Origin: Eutreptiella sp. 'Long Island Sound 2002' | Taxonomy: Eukaryota; Euglenozoa; Euglenophyceae; Eutreptiales; Eutreptiaceae | DNA length: 64,000 nt | NCBI GenBank assembly: GCA_964036045.1 | Contig: OZ038381.1 | Span: 100,259,367-100,323,366, forward strand | Reading direction: 5' to 3' | Shown here: piece after piece, positions 56,545 to 64,000 of the stretch | Position numbering within the stretch: the first letter of the stretch is position 1 | Layout of the letters: the number at the start of each line of letters is the position of its first letter | The notes under the pieces: model-generated | The model's input: only the letters and a program-made list of their open reading frames with translations | Told to the model about the DNA's origin: nothing | Databases searched by the model: none | Program-made: the position numbers and the translations under genes

Positions 56545-58979
56545 AGCCAGCAAAGTCATTGACGGTGCCCATCACCATCTCGCCCGATGCAAGCGATGTG
56601 GAGCGTTTGCTCAAGTTGCGTTCATTGGGACGCATGGAAAACGGCACGATGCTCTTAGGAATTCATCAATATCGAGGTAGCCGAGAGGGTGTATGGATTC
56701 CTACAGATCCATGGCCAAAACTAGGACGGCTCAAGCGTCGAAAGCATCTCCCAGACGAAGATACGTCCACAGACGTTTGGTATTTGGATCGCTATGACCA
56801 CTATTTGGAACGCCCCATTGCTGCCATCCCCATCAAGTACCCCGACTACTATCGCTATTATCGTCGAGCACAACGTGAACCCGGAGGCTCCGCTGCTATA
56901 GCAAGCAATCCAGCAGAGGACTTTGCATATGATTCTCCTTCTAGCGAATCCGATGATGCAGTGAGCGGAGATCGTTTTCAAGCCAATGTACGCCCTGATG
57001 AGGGCGAACGACCATATTGGTGGCCATCACCACCAGAAAAGTTGGAGAAGACATTCACGGACGAGGTTGGAAAAAAGTGGATTCTGCGAAGGCGAACTGC
57101 AATCCCAAGGTGGAACTTTTACCTCCCGTATGGAGAAGATGCAGAATTGTATTTCTTGCCAAAGATATTATTGTCACAGCCCTTCACAAAAGCAGACCAC
57201 GAGCGGAAATTCCTCTCATCCAACAATGTCACTAAAACATACATGCAGGAGTGTATTCATCGAGGATTGTTTCGCGGTTATGAGGAAGAGGCAAGAGAAA
57301 CTTTAAACAATGCCCAAGCACGTGGGTATTCCGTTGAGCGTTTGCGACTTCTTGCACAAGTTCTTATGGCCGAAGAGATCATAGACTCCACCTTCCTCAA
57401 TACCTACATGTCCGATTTAGATGAGCTTGAAAAGCACCGGTTTGGAGAAGATGAACCAGCAATGGCCGAGGAAGCCGAACTGGATCCCCAATTGGCGGAG
57501 GATTTAAGGGCATTCATGGATGCCGACGACACGCGTGCAGCGGAGGCACTTGTGAATGCTTTGAACCAAGGGCAACGCCGGGTATTTGACATTTTTATTG
57601 CACATTTTCAACGGCAACCTCTTGAGAATGGTCCGGCCATTTCCCAGCATTGCCGCACATCAAGTGGAAGTAGTGTTGCGCAATTGTGTGCGGTTCTCAC
57701 AGGGGTTGCGGGAACCGGCAAGTCTTATGTCGTTCGCTTGCTCATTGCCAAGTTACGAGCGCTTGGTTTCGGCATCCTAGTTTGTGGTTCTAGTGGGGTA
57801 GCCGCCCTAAATGTTGGAGGACGCACAATCCACAGCTTGTTCTCATTATCTTTGGACTTGGAGTGGCAAATAAAGGAAGGCACAACCTTGTGGTGGATGA
57901 TTCGAACTGCCGATATGATTATTGTCGATGAGTTCTCCCTCTTATCCAACAAGCTCCTTCACACGCTCCACGATGTGGTACACAAGGTACGCCGCGACAA
58001 GCGCAATCCTTTTGATGGCATTACAGTGCTCCTCGTAGGTGATCCATTGCAACTACCCGCTGTTGATTTGGATATCTTTGACAGTGCACTCTTTCGAAAC
58101 CATTTTGTTCCGTTTGTGCTGATGGACGTAATGCGCCAAGACGACGCACATTTCATTAACTTGCTCAATCGTGTGCGGATTGGAGAGGAAAGTGACGAAG
58201 ACCACTTAATTCTGCAACAACGCATTGCGCCAAATTCCGATGTGTCACTACAAGACTTGGAGGATGCCCCCATGTTGGTTGGGCGTAGAAATGCTATGAA
58301 CCGATGGAATGAACATTTCATGGCTCAATTGGGGTCAAGCATTGTAACGTTCGATGCTAGCTACGTTGATATGGGTGGTGCCCCTACCAATCAAGCAATG
58401 TGCGACTACATCAATTCTCACAATCGTCGTGTGCTGCCTCAGCAAGTGTGTGTCGCAGCGGGCATGAGGGCACGGCTCATTCGCAATGTGTCCATCGAAA
58501 ATCGACTGGTTAACTCAACACTTGTTGTGATCAAAAGATGGTCAAATGATGTCATTGTGGTAAGCCCGGTGGGGCACGCAAGGGAGTACCCCATCTGCCG
58601 TTTCCAGCAAATTATTCCGGTGTACGGCCCGTCCATGCAAGTCAAGATAATCCAATTCCCTATGCTTCCCGGATACTCATTTACCGTGCACAGTACGCAA
58701 GGCTGCTCTTACGACCGCGTATGGGTGGACATGGCAGCATTCTTTGCCGCAGCACACGCATATGTTGCTTTATCACGCGCTCGTTCACTTCAAGGCCTAT
58801 TCATCCTCAATTACCGTCGTGATGCTTTCCTTGTTGATCCATATTACGTGCAATTATGGAATTGGTTTGTGGCCACAAACGTCTTGTCTCCCAAACCACC
58901 AAGCCAAGTTCCTCCTTGTCCACGAAGAACATATACAACATCACTCATAATTGGAATTATGTGTGTCCATCGTGCTTAG
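56514..58979 (+). CDS. Helitron PIF1-type helicase part, frame continues Rep after a frameshift
   Basis: SF1B DNA helicase that unwinds DNA during transposition. The frame becomes relevant at about 56,530 and has no ATG there, so it is the continuation of the Rep protein. It starts with KYLIKPAKS, holding the second catalytic Tyr (56,535-56,537). Helicase motifs are GVAGTGKS (Walker A, 57,703-57,726), VDEFSLL (Walker B, about 57,924), LLVGDPLQLPAV (about 58,030), VMRQDD, TVHSTQGCSYDRV (about 58,683) and AYVALSRARS (about 58,759). The length of about 815 residues is normal for this half. It ends at TAG 58,977-58,979, beyond which the same frame remains open into the next gene. Confidence 0.85.
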   Translation: MGIISRKYLIKPAKSLTVPITISPDASDVERLLKLRSLGRMENGTMLLGIHQYRGSREGVWIPTDPWPKLGRLKRRKHLPDEDTSTDVWYLDRYDHYLERPIAAIPIKYPDYYRYYRRAQREPGGSAAIASNPAEDFAYDSPSSESDDAVSGDRFQANVRPDEGERPYWWPSPPEKLEKTFTDEVGKKWILRRRTAIPRWNFYLPYGEDAELYFLPKILLSQPFTKADHERKFLSSNNVTKTYMQECIHRGLFRGYEEEARETLNNAQARGYSVERLRLLAQVLMAEEIIDSTFLNTYMSDLDELEKHRFGEDEPAMAEEAELDPQLAEDLRAFMDADDTRAAEALVNALNQGQRRVFDIFIAHFQRQPLENGPAISQHCRTSSGSSVAQLCAVLTGVAGTGKSYVVRLLIAKLRALGFGILVCGSSGVAALNVGGRTIHSLFSLSLDLEWQIKEGTTLWWMIRTADMIIVDEFSLLSNKLLHTLHDVVHKVRRDKRNPFDGITVLLVGDPLQLPAVDLDIFDSALFRNHFVPFVLMDVMRQDDAHFINLLNRVRIGEESDEDHLILQQRIAPNSDVSLQDLEDAPMLVGRRNAMNRWNEHFMAQLGSSIVTFDASYVDMGGAPTNQAMCDYINSHNRRVLPQQVCVAAGMRARLIRNVSIENRLVNSTLVVIKRWSNDVIVVSPVGHAREYPICRFQQIIPVYGPSMQVKIIQFPMLPGYSFTVHSTQGCSYDRVWVDMAAFFAAAHAYVALSRARSLQGLFILNYRRDAFLVDPYYVQLWNWFVATNVLSPKPPSQVPPCPRRTYTTSLIIGIMCVHRA

Positions 58980-59033
58980 AGTGTCGTAAGTCAACTCCCA
59001 CAGCGGTGGAATGCTCGGATATTGAAGGTCAAC

Positions 59034-60044
59034 ATGCTCCACATTATTCAATATGTGTCATTTCCGTATTGGTCCTATATTGAGAGACAATTGCGTGGAG
59101 ACAAGCTGTCCTTGGACATTGATGATCTAAACGAGGATGGAACGGAGCAAATCCGCAAACAAGGACGACCCGTTGGTACTTCGCGGCAACCGGCACAAGG
59201 CTTCGAACTATTGGACGCGTGTAATAACCCACGAGTGTTTGCGGCCCAAGACTTGGCTCAAATGTCAGTTGTGCAATTGCGGACATTGTGTGCTGCACAT
59301 AAGCTATCAACTTCTGGAACCAAAGCCCGGTTTCAAGAACGCATCCTACAAAAGCAAAAACACATTCAACCTCCATCATCTACACCATTGCCTACACATT
59401 CACAGGCACGTGTACAACTTGTACCGTCATCCATCCATGATTTCCCCCATTTGCAGCCACGAGTTAATTACTTTGGAGAGGATTTTTGGCCACAAGAAAG
59501 AAGCGATACCATGGAGGACAATGTGCACTTATTGGAGTGTGCATGGTTGTCTTGCGCAGCAGTGCAATGCTTACTAGAGGTCTTGTTGCCACAAGGCAAT
59601 TCCTCCGTTAAGCCCGTCATCCAAGATGTGACATTGGCAGTAATAATGCAGCATTCTCCGACGTCACGGGTTGTGTATACTCTTGGAGATGCCCTACCCG
59701 TACTACTCACCTCGCAGCACTCCACTGTTGGAGTTCACTACGTGTTGGTCACGGACATTTCCATTGTAAACAAGACCTTGGTCGTCCACGATCCCAAAGA
59801 TCACGCGTCTACATGTGGCGCATGGTTCCGGGCAATTATGAGTAAAATGGGATTGTCTTTTACATGGCATCATTATGGAACTCAACCCGATTCCGATACA
59901 TGTGGCTTCCGTGTCGTCATGCTCGCCATGCAATGGTGTCAGACAAATCGACTCACCGGGCAACTCCGACGGTGGTTTTTGACGTATTGTGCAAGCGTCT
60001 CCAGCTTTTTGCCCACGATACGAGCAGCTTGCGTTCTACAGTGA
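59034..60044 (+). CDS. SAP domain plus Ulp1-like (C48) cysteine protease
   Basis: The first ATG is at 59,034, giving about 336 residues. MSVVQLRTLCAAHKLSTSGT (about 59,261-59,320) and the following KARFQERIL form a SAP-type helix-turn-helix, which binds AT-rich DNA. VHYVLV (His 59,736-59,738), VVHDP (Asp 59,790-59,792), a Gln at 59,883-59,885 and DTCGF (Cys 59,901-59,903) give the His-Asp-Gln-Cys order of Ulp1/SENP proteases, which cut SUMO or related peptide bonds. It could process element or host proteins, but the target is unknown. It lies in the same frame as the helicase, separated by one TAG, and ends at TGA 60,042. A J-domain frame overlaps its 3' end. Confidence 0.65.
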   Translation: MLHIIQYVSFPYWSYIERQLRGDKLSLDIDDLNEDGTEQIRKQGRPVGTSRQPAQGFELLDACNNPRVFAAQDLAQMSVVQLRTLCAAHKLSTSGTKARFQERILQKQKHIQPPSSTPLPTHSQARVQLVPSSIHDFPHLQPRVNYFGEDFWPQERSDTMEDNVHLLECAWLSCAAVQCLLEVLLPQGNSSVKPVIQDVTLAVIMQHSPTSRVVYTLGDALPVLLTSQHSTVGVHYVLVTDISIVNKTLVVHDPKDHASTCGAWFRAIMSKMGLSFTWHHYGTQPDSDTCGFRVVMLAMQWCQTNRLTGQLRRWFLTYCASVSSFLPTIRAACVLQ

Positions 60045-60883
60045 ATACCTTTCAAGATTGGGCATATGAAGATGCTCTGAGAGAGTATGATGAACCGGTG
60101 GACTGGGCAATGACGGAGGGTGGGCCGCTTCCTACCGTCACCGACAGCGACATGGAAGCTGCAATTCATAGCTTCCAATACATGGCATCATCATTGTCCC
60201 ATTCGGCAAGTGGTCCGTCTGCGACGTCCAATGACCCACTGCCCCCGCATCCGTCAACCCGTAGGAAGAGTGGAACAAGTAAAGGGACTACGGGGGCAAC
60301 CCCACAAACCACACCGCCACAAACCACGCCTACAAGAAAAATTTCAAAGTCAAGAAAGACAAATATGCCTCCACGTACCCGAACTTGCGAACCACCGCCC
60401 TACCGGTTGCACCGTCAACCGCATCCTAAGAGTGGACAAGAGGCCGACCAAACTTCTCGCAAACACTCCTCAAAGAAGCGGTCATCCAGCTCCGAGTCCG
60501 GGCCAAGGTCCAAGAAGAGCCGACCAGAGGACCACGAAGAGTCTAATACTAGACGCAAGAGATCAACTTCGAGCTGTCCTTCCGAATCAACAAGCCAAGA
60601 GCCGCCAACAGCAAAGCAACGGCAAGAAAAAGCTCCGCTAAATCATGCTACACTATCCGAGAAGGAGATCAAGAAGTGGTTAATCGTTATCACGGACGAC
60701 AATTTAAGTCGACGCAAACGCCGCGAGCATGCTTTGCACTTCTTGGGAGCCGCTGATAGTACCCTGGTAACATTACAGTACCGCACTCTGAGTCTCCAAC
60801 TGCATCCCGACAAAAACCCGTCGGACGCACTAGCAAAGCAACGATTCCAAGTTCTTGGGTGTGCAAGAGACATGTTCCGTTAG
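59864..60883 (+). CDS. J-domain (DnaJ-like) protein or C-terminus of the protease
   Basis: The open frame starts at ATG 59,864, inside the protease frame, but sequence that looks like real protein begins near 59,970 (VVFDVLCKRLQLF). A low-complexity Ser/Thr/Pro/Lys-rich centre follows, and then a C-terminal J domain: FLGAADSTLVTLQYRTLSLQ, LHPDKNPSDALAKQRFQVL. His-Pro-Asp is at 60,803-60,811. J domains stimulate Hsp70 ATPase through HPD. The overlap and the missing independent start suggest that one frameshift near 59,960-59,990 split a SAP-Ulp1-J protein of about 600 residues. A separate gene is the alternative. It ends at TAG 60,881-60,883. Confidence 0.6.
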   Translation: MASLWNSTRFRYMWLPCRHARHAMVSDKSTHRATPTVVFDVLCKRLQLFAHDTSSLRSTVNTFQDWAYEDALREYDEPVDWAMTEGGPLPTVTDSDMEAAIHSFQYMASSLSHSASGPSATSNDPLPPHPSTRRKSGTSKGTTGATPQTTPPQTTPTRKISKSRKTNMPPRTRTCEPPPYRLHRQPHPKSGQEADQTSRKHSSKKRSSSSESGPRSKKSRPEDHEESNTRRKRSTSSCPSESTSQEPPTAKQRQEKAPLNHATLSEKEIKKWLIVITDDNLSRRKRREHALHFLGAADSTLVTLQYRTLSLQLHPDKNPSDALAKQRFQVLGCARDMFR

Positions 60884-61138
60884 CTAAGCTGTTGCCATAC
60901 ATGAACAATCGTCTTTATTTTATTTCTTCCAATTTGGCTAATGCTCCTTGTATGGCGCCCACCCACACGAAACAGCTTCTTTTGCATGTATTACACATGT
61001 ATTTGTGTCTTGCGTGCAATTGTGTGTCCTCTGAAATTGTAATTTCCGACGTTGTGTGCTTTAAATTCGAGGGGTACCATTAACAGACTTACAATCAAAT
61101 ACGCTAAATTGCAAATTTAACAGACCTACATACAATTA
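60884..61138 (+). other. 3' flank of the J-domain frame
   Basis: About 255 bp, AT-rich, no repeat and no gene seen. A polyadenylation signal cannot be assigned with confidence. Confidence 0.4.
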
Positions 61139-61726
61139 GTGCACGACGTAGGATGCAGGTGTACTCTTAACGGAGTTACCTTCACTTATTAGTACACGAC
61201 GTAGGATGCAGGTGTACTCTTAACGGAGTTACCTTCTCTTACTTGCAACAAAAGTACGAGCCAAGGTGTACTCTTAACGGACTTACCTTCACTTACTTGC
61301 AGCAAAAGTACAAAGCACTCATCCTAGACAACGTTGTGCGCGCGCCTTCTATTGTTGCAAACGGTTTGTTACAATACCCTCAAACAAAGGGTGATCCGTT
61401 TTCTGAAACGTACGGTGAACATTTCGGTAGCGAAGCGGGTGTACTCTTAACGGAGTTACCTTCACTTATTTTCGTTCGTTTCCAACCATCTCATTTTCCA
61501 ATCCATACGAGCAGGGTAAAATTAGTGCACGACGTAGGATGCACGTGTACTCTTAACGGAGTTACTTTCACTTATTAGTACACGACGTAGGATGCAGGTG
61601 TACTCTTAACGGAGTTACCTTCTCTTACTTGCAACAAAAGTACGAGCCAAGGTGTACTCTTAACGGAGTTACCTTCACTTACTTGCAGCAAAAGTACAAA
61701 GCACTAATACTAGACAACGTTGTGTG
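61139..61726 (+). repeat. Iteron-like cluster: seven copies of the Rep-leader motif
   Basis: GTACTCTTAACGGAGTTAC or a one-base variant occurs near 61,161, 61,214, 61,268, 61,441, 61,548, 61,600 and 61,654, all in the same orientation as the copy before the Rep gene. A block starting GCACGACGTAGGATGCA is repeated at 61,141 and 61,527, a period of 386 bp. The cluster could be the 3' recognition region of the element. Small ORFs across it are shadows. Confidence 0.75.
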
Positions 61727-61936
61727 TTTCTGGAAAGTGATTACCACGAGACTCGCAAGAGATTCCTTCACGTGTTTTGCCAACTTGGCCTCGTTCCTCC
61801 GACACTGCCAAACGGTTACGTTACACTGCGGTTTGCGGGACATACGTACAGAACGGGCTCTTTCTTAGCGGGTAAAAATGCCCACTACCCTCCACCTTGT
61901 ACCTTGCTACCACATGATGAACCCGCGTAGCGTTCA
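61727..61936 (+). other. Non-coding segment before the right terminus
   Basis: About 210 bp with no repeat or gene recognised. The A-type right terminus follows. Confidence 0.35.
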
Positions 61937-61956
61937 GGAGAGGGGTGTAGATTAGA

Positions 61957-61960
<4 letters not shown>
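61937..61960 (+). repeat. A-type right terminus (asymmetric inverted end)
   Basis: GGAGAGGGGTGTAG at 61,937-61,950 followed by ATTAGAGGAT, identical in type to the ends at 1,633-1,654 and 36,804-36,828, and inverted with respect to 36,833-36,846. Confidence 0.75.

Positions 61961-62018
<58 letters not shown>
61961..62018. repeat. (TA)n microsatellite
   Basis: Pure TA dinucleotides directly after the right terminus, as at most other element A ends. Confidence 0.95.
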
Positions 62019-62039
62019 ATTTTTTTTCAATCTCTTACA

Positions 62040-64000
62040 GGAACTTTTGATGGATCCCCCCCGGCGACCAGGCGCCGCGGGGGGTACAGTGAAACCCTGG
62101 CCGGGGGGCAGCCGGGGCCTGCTAGGGTCGCGCCCCCCGCGGCATTTGGAACGGCCACCCGCGGCAGCGGCTCCTGCGGGGGCTGTGGCAGCGGCGGGCA
62201 GCCGCAGCGTGATGCTTCATTGGCAGCACGTGCAGTCCGGCGCCCAGAGTACAACTGGTGGGCAAGGTGCAAGATCGCAGGATTGCAGGATTTTGTGATG
62301 GATCCCCCCCGGCGACCAGGCGCCGCGGGGGGTACAGTGAAAACCTGGCCGGGGGGCAGCCGGGGCCTACCAGGGCCGCGCCCCCCGCGGCATTTGGAGT
62401 GGCTGCCCGCGGCGGCGGCTCCTGCGGGGGCTGTGGCAGCGGCGGGCGGCCACAGCGCGGTGCCAACCAGCCCGACGACGCCGCCGATAGCGGCCAGGTG
62501 CGTGCCTGCGACATGCGTGCAACTTGCCTTCACAGTGTCCTGCGTAGTGTCCGAGAGGGAAAAGGGCAGGGGAGGGAGGGGGAGGCAGGGCGGGCGTAGA
62601 GGGACAAAGGCCGCAGGCGGGTGCAGTGCGACGTGCGTGCCACAAGCCCAGGGACCAGGGCACCAGGGGGCGGCAGGGTGAAGAGGGAGTGGGAGGGATG
62701 CCTCGCGTATTGCTCCGCGAAGTGTATGCCGGGGGGTAAAGGGAGGACGGGGACAGGGAGACAGAGGGCCAGGGACCAAGGGGCCTGGGAAGGGGGGCAA
62801 GGGAGGACGAGGGAGGGCGAGCAGACAGAGGGCGGGACAGGGCCAGGGGGCCGGGGCAGAGAGAGGGGACAGAGAGAGAGCGCTGCCTCGCGAATTGCTC
62901 CGCATCGTGCTCGCGCTGGCCGGAGGGCAGAGGGACAGAGATGGCAAGGCACGGAAGGGGGCGTGCCACGGCGGCAAGAAAGAGCGAACGTGGGGCAGGA
63001 GCAAAAAGGTGCCCCACAGCAGAGCGAGCCGCCCGCAGTGCGCGGGGGCACTGGACAAGGCGGGGCGCCGCGGCGTGCTGCCACAAGGCAATCCACCCCC
63101 AAAGGTGCAGTGTCCAGCGTAGTGTCATGCAACGAGGGCCGGCAAGGACGAGGGAAGAGGGCATGAACAGGGCGAAAGAGGTAGGACACTTAGGGTGCGA
63201 GCGCAAGCCGGACAGCCGGGGCAGAGAACCCTTGCCGGGGGGCAGCCGGGGCCAACCACGGCCGCGCCCCCCGCGGCATTTGGAGTGGCTGCCCACGGCG
63301 GCGGCTCCTGCGGGGACTGAGGCAGCGGCGGGCGGCCGCAGCGTGGTGCCAACCAGCCAGACGGCGCCGACGATAGAGGCCAGGTGCGTGCCTGCGACAT
63401 GCGTGCGACTTGCCTACACAGTGACCTGCGTAGTGACTGAGGGGGCAAAGGGCAGGGAGGGGAGGGGGGGGCAGGGCGGACATAGAGGGAAAAAGGCCAC
63501 AGGCGGGTGCAGTGCGACGTGCGTGCCACTTGCCCAGGGACCAGGGCACCAGAGGGCACAAAGGTGAAGGGAGAGAGGGAGGGATGCCACGCGTATTGCT
63601 CCGCAAAGAGTATGCCGGGGAGGTAAAGGGAAGACGGAGACAGGGAGACAGAGGGCCAGGGACACAGGGGCCTGGGAATGGGGGCAAGGGAGGACGAGGG
63701 AGAACGGGCACACAAGGGGCAGGGCTGGGCCAGGGGGCGGGAGCAGAGGGGGGGAGCAGGGAGGGTTGCCTCGCGAATTGCTCCGCACCGTGCTCGCGCT
63801 AGCCAGAAGGCGGAGGTAAGGAAGAGGAGGCGAGAGAACAGAAGCATGCTAAACGCGGACCTTATGCACGGCTAGTGTGAGCGGACCAGGGGCAAGAACG
63901 ACGAGGGTGCCCCGCGGCCGAGCTGACCGCCTGCGGCGAGCGGGGGCCCTGGACGTGCCGCGGCCGCTAGGCAGCCTGCCCCCGGAGGTATCGCGTGCGG
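62040..64000. repeat. GC-rich tandem duplications, no gene supported
   Basis: A module containing GGATCCCCCCCGGCGACCAG and 'cgcgccccccgcggcattt' starts near 62,048 and near 62,299 (period about 251 bp). A third, shorter copy starts near 63,225. A larger block from about 62,340 repeats from about 63,230 to the window end with a period of about 890 bp, including 'gccaggtgcgtgcctgcga' at about 62,494 and 63,380. Long ORFs on both strands are Arg/Gly/Pro/Ala low complexity and follow GC content, so I do not call them genes. Confidence 0.7.

Larger units (their letters stand above)
36829..61960 (+). mobile_element. Candidate autonomous Helentron-like (Helitron2) element, 25 kb
   Basis: The left terminus is TATTACTACACCCCTCTCC (from 36,828) and the right terminus GGAGAGGGGTGTAG plus ATTAGAGGAT (61,937-61,960), followed by (TA)n. 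The two inverted repeats lie at unequal distances from the ends, as reported for Helentrons. Content in order: element A module, 721-bp satellite array, Rep gene leader, Rep/helicase, SAP-Ulp1-like protease, J-domain frame, iteron-like repeats. The Rep/helicase genes are certain. That these termini belong to the same unit as the genes is inferred from the shared ends, from the direct continuity of element A into the satellite and from the shared leader motif. Confidence 0.55.

Noticed and set aside
58856-59083. Small frame with CPSCLECRKSTPTAVEC between helicase and protease
   Set aside because: The Cys pattern is suggestive, but the frame overlaps the helicase end, is short and has no neighbouring support.
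36829-61960. Classical Helitron1 ends (5' TC, 3' CTRR with hairpin)
   Set aside because: I could not find a convincing CTRR end with a nearby hairpin after the genes. The asymmetric A-type ends fit better.
62027-63847. Minus-strand ORFs of 354, 309 and 240 codons
   Set aside because: Pro/Ala/Arg/Ser low complexity in GC-rich tandem repeats; similar ORFs appear in several frames of the same DNA.

Overview
This is a repeat-dominated stretch of a eukaryotic nuclear genome. I recognise no host gene, no rRNA and no confident tRNA gene. Nearly all of it is transposable elements, (TA)n microsatellites and two long satellite arrays. The presence of non-LTR retrotransposons, a Helitron-type Rep/helicase and kilobase satellites excludes a prokaryote, but the lineage cannot be fixed from the sequence. 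A large-genome alga or other protist, or a plant, would fit.

Layout. Positions 1-3.85 kb hold copies of a short non-coding element (A, about 1.3 kb, ends carrying CTACACCCCTCTCC in inverted orientation) and a second short element (B, about 0.63 kb, with inverted ends), all abutting (TA)n tracts. Positions 3.85-17.7 kb hold one GC-rich, decayed non-LTR retrotransposon on the minus strand (retro 1: ORF1 with a CCCH finger; ORF2 with APE endonuclease, reverse transcriptase with a YCDD box, RNase H-like segment and zinc knuckle). It is flanked by a direct repeat of about 1.97 kb that looks like an exceptionally long target duplication. Positions 17.7-22.2 kb hold more A and B copies and a 5'-truncated second copy of the retro 1 tail. 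Positions 22.2-28.5 kb hold a second, plus-strand non-LTR element (retro 2: APE, RT with YADD, zinc knuckle, RNase H). Positions 28.5-31.2 kb hold a tRNA-like pol III promoter, a (GA)n tract, a MITE with 19-bp perfect inverted ends, and further A and B pieces.

Positions 31.2-62.0 kb hold the most interesting part. A 25-kb segment (about 36,829-61,960) starts with an A-type left end and finishes with an A-type right end. It contains, in order, an A module, a 15-kb array of about 721-bp repeats, a Helitron Rep/helicase reading frame broken by one frameshift, a SAP plus Ulp1-type cysteine protease frame, a J-domain frame, and a cluster of short iteron-like repeats. The short sequence GTACTCTTAACGGAGTTAC sits just before the Rep start codon, twice in each 721-bp repeat and seven times downstream of the genes. 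The array is a chimera of the element's own Rep leader and start region with pieces of element A. I read this as an autonomous Helentron-like (Helitron2) element whose non-autonomous derivatives are the A elements. A smaller neighbour (about 31,175-36,828) has the same order (A left end, satellite array, Rep-start-like remnant, A right end) but no genes.

Positions 62.0-64.0 kb are GC-rich tandem duplications with no supported gene. Reading frames in both retrotransposons are interrupted by many frameshifts and nonsense codons. Some of the indels could be assembly errors, which cannot be decided from the sequence alone.
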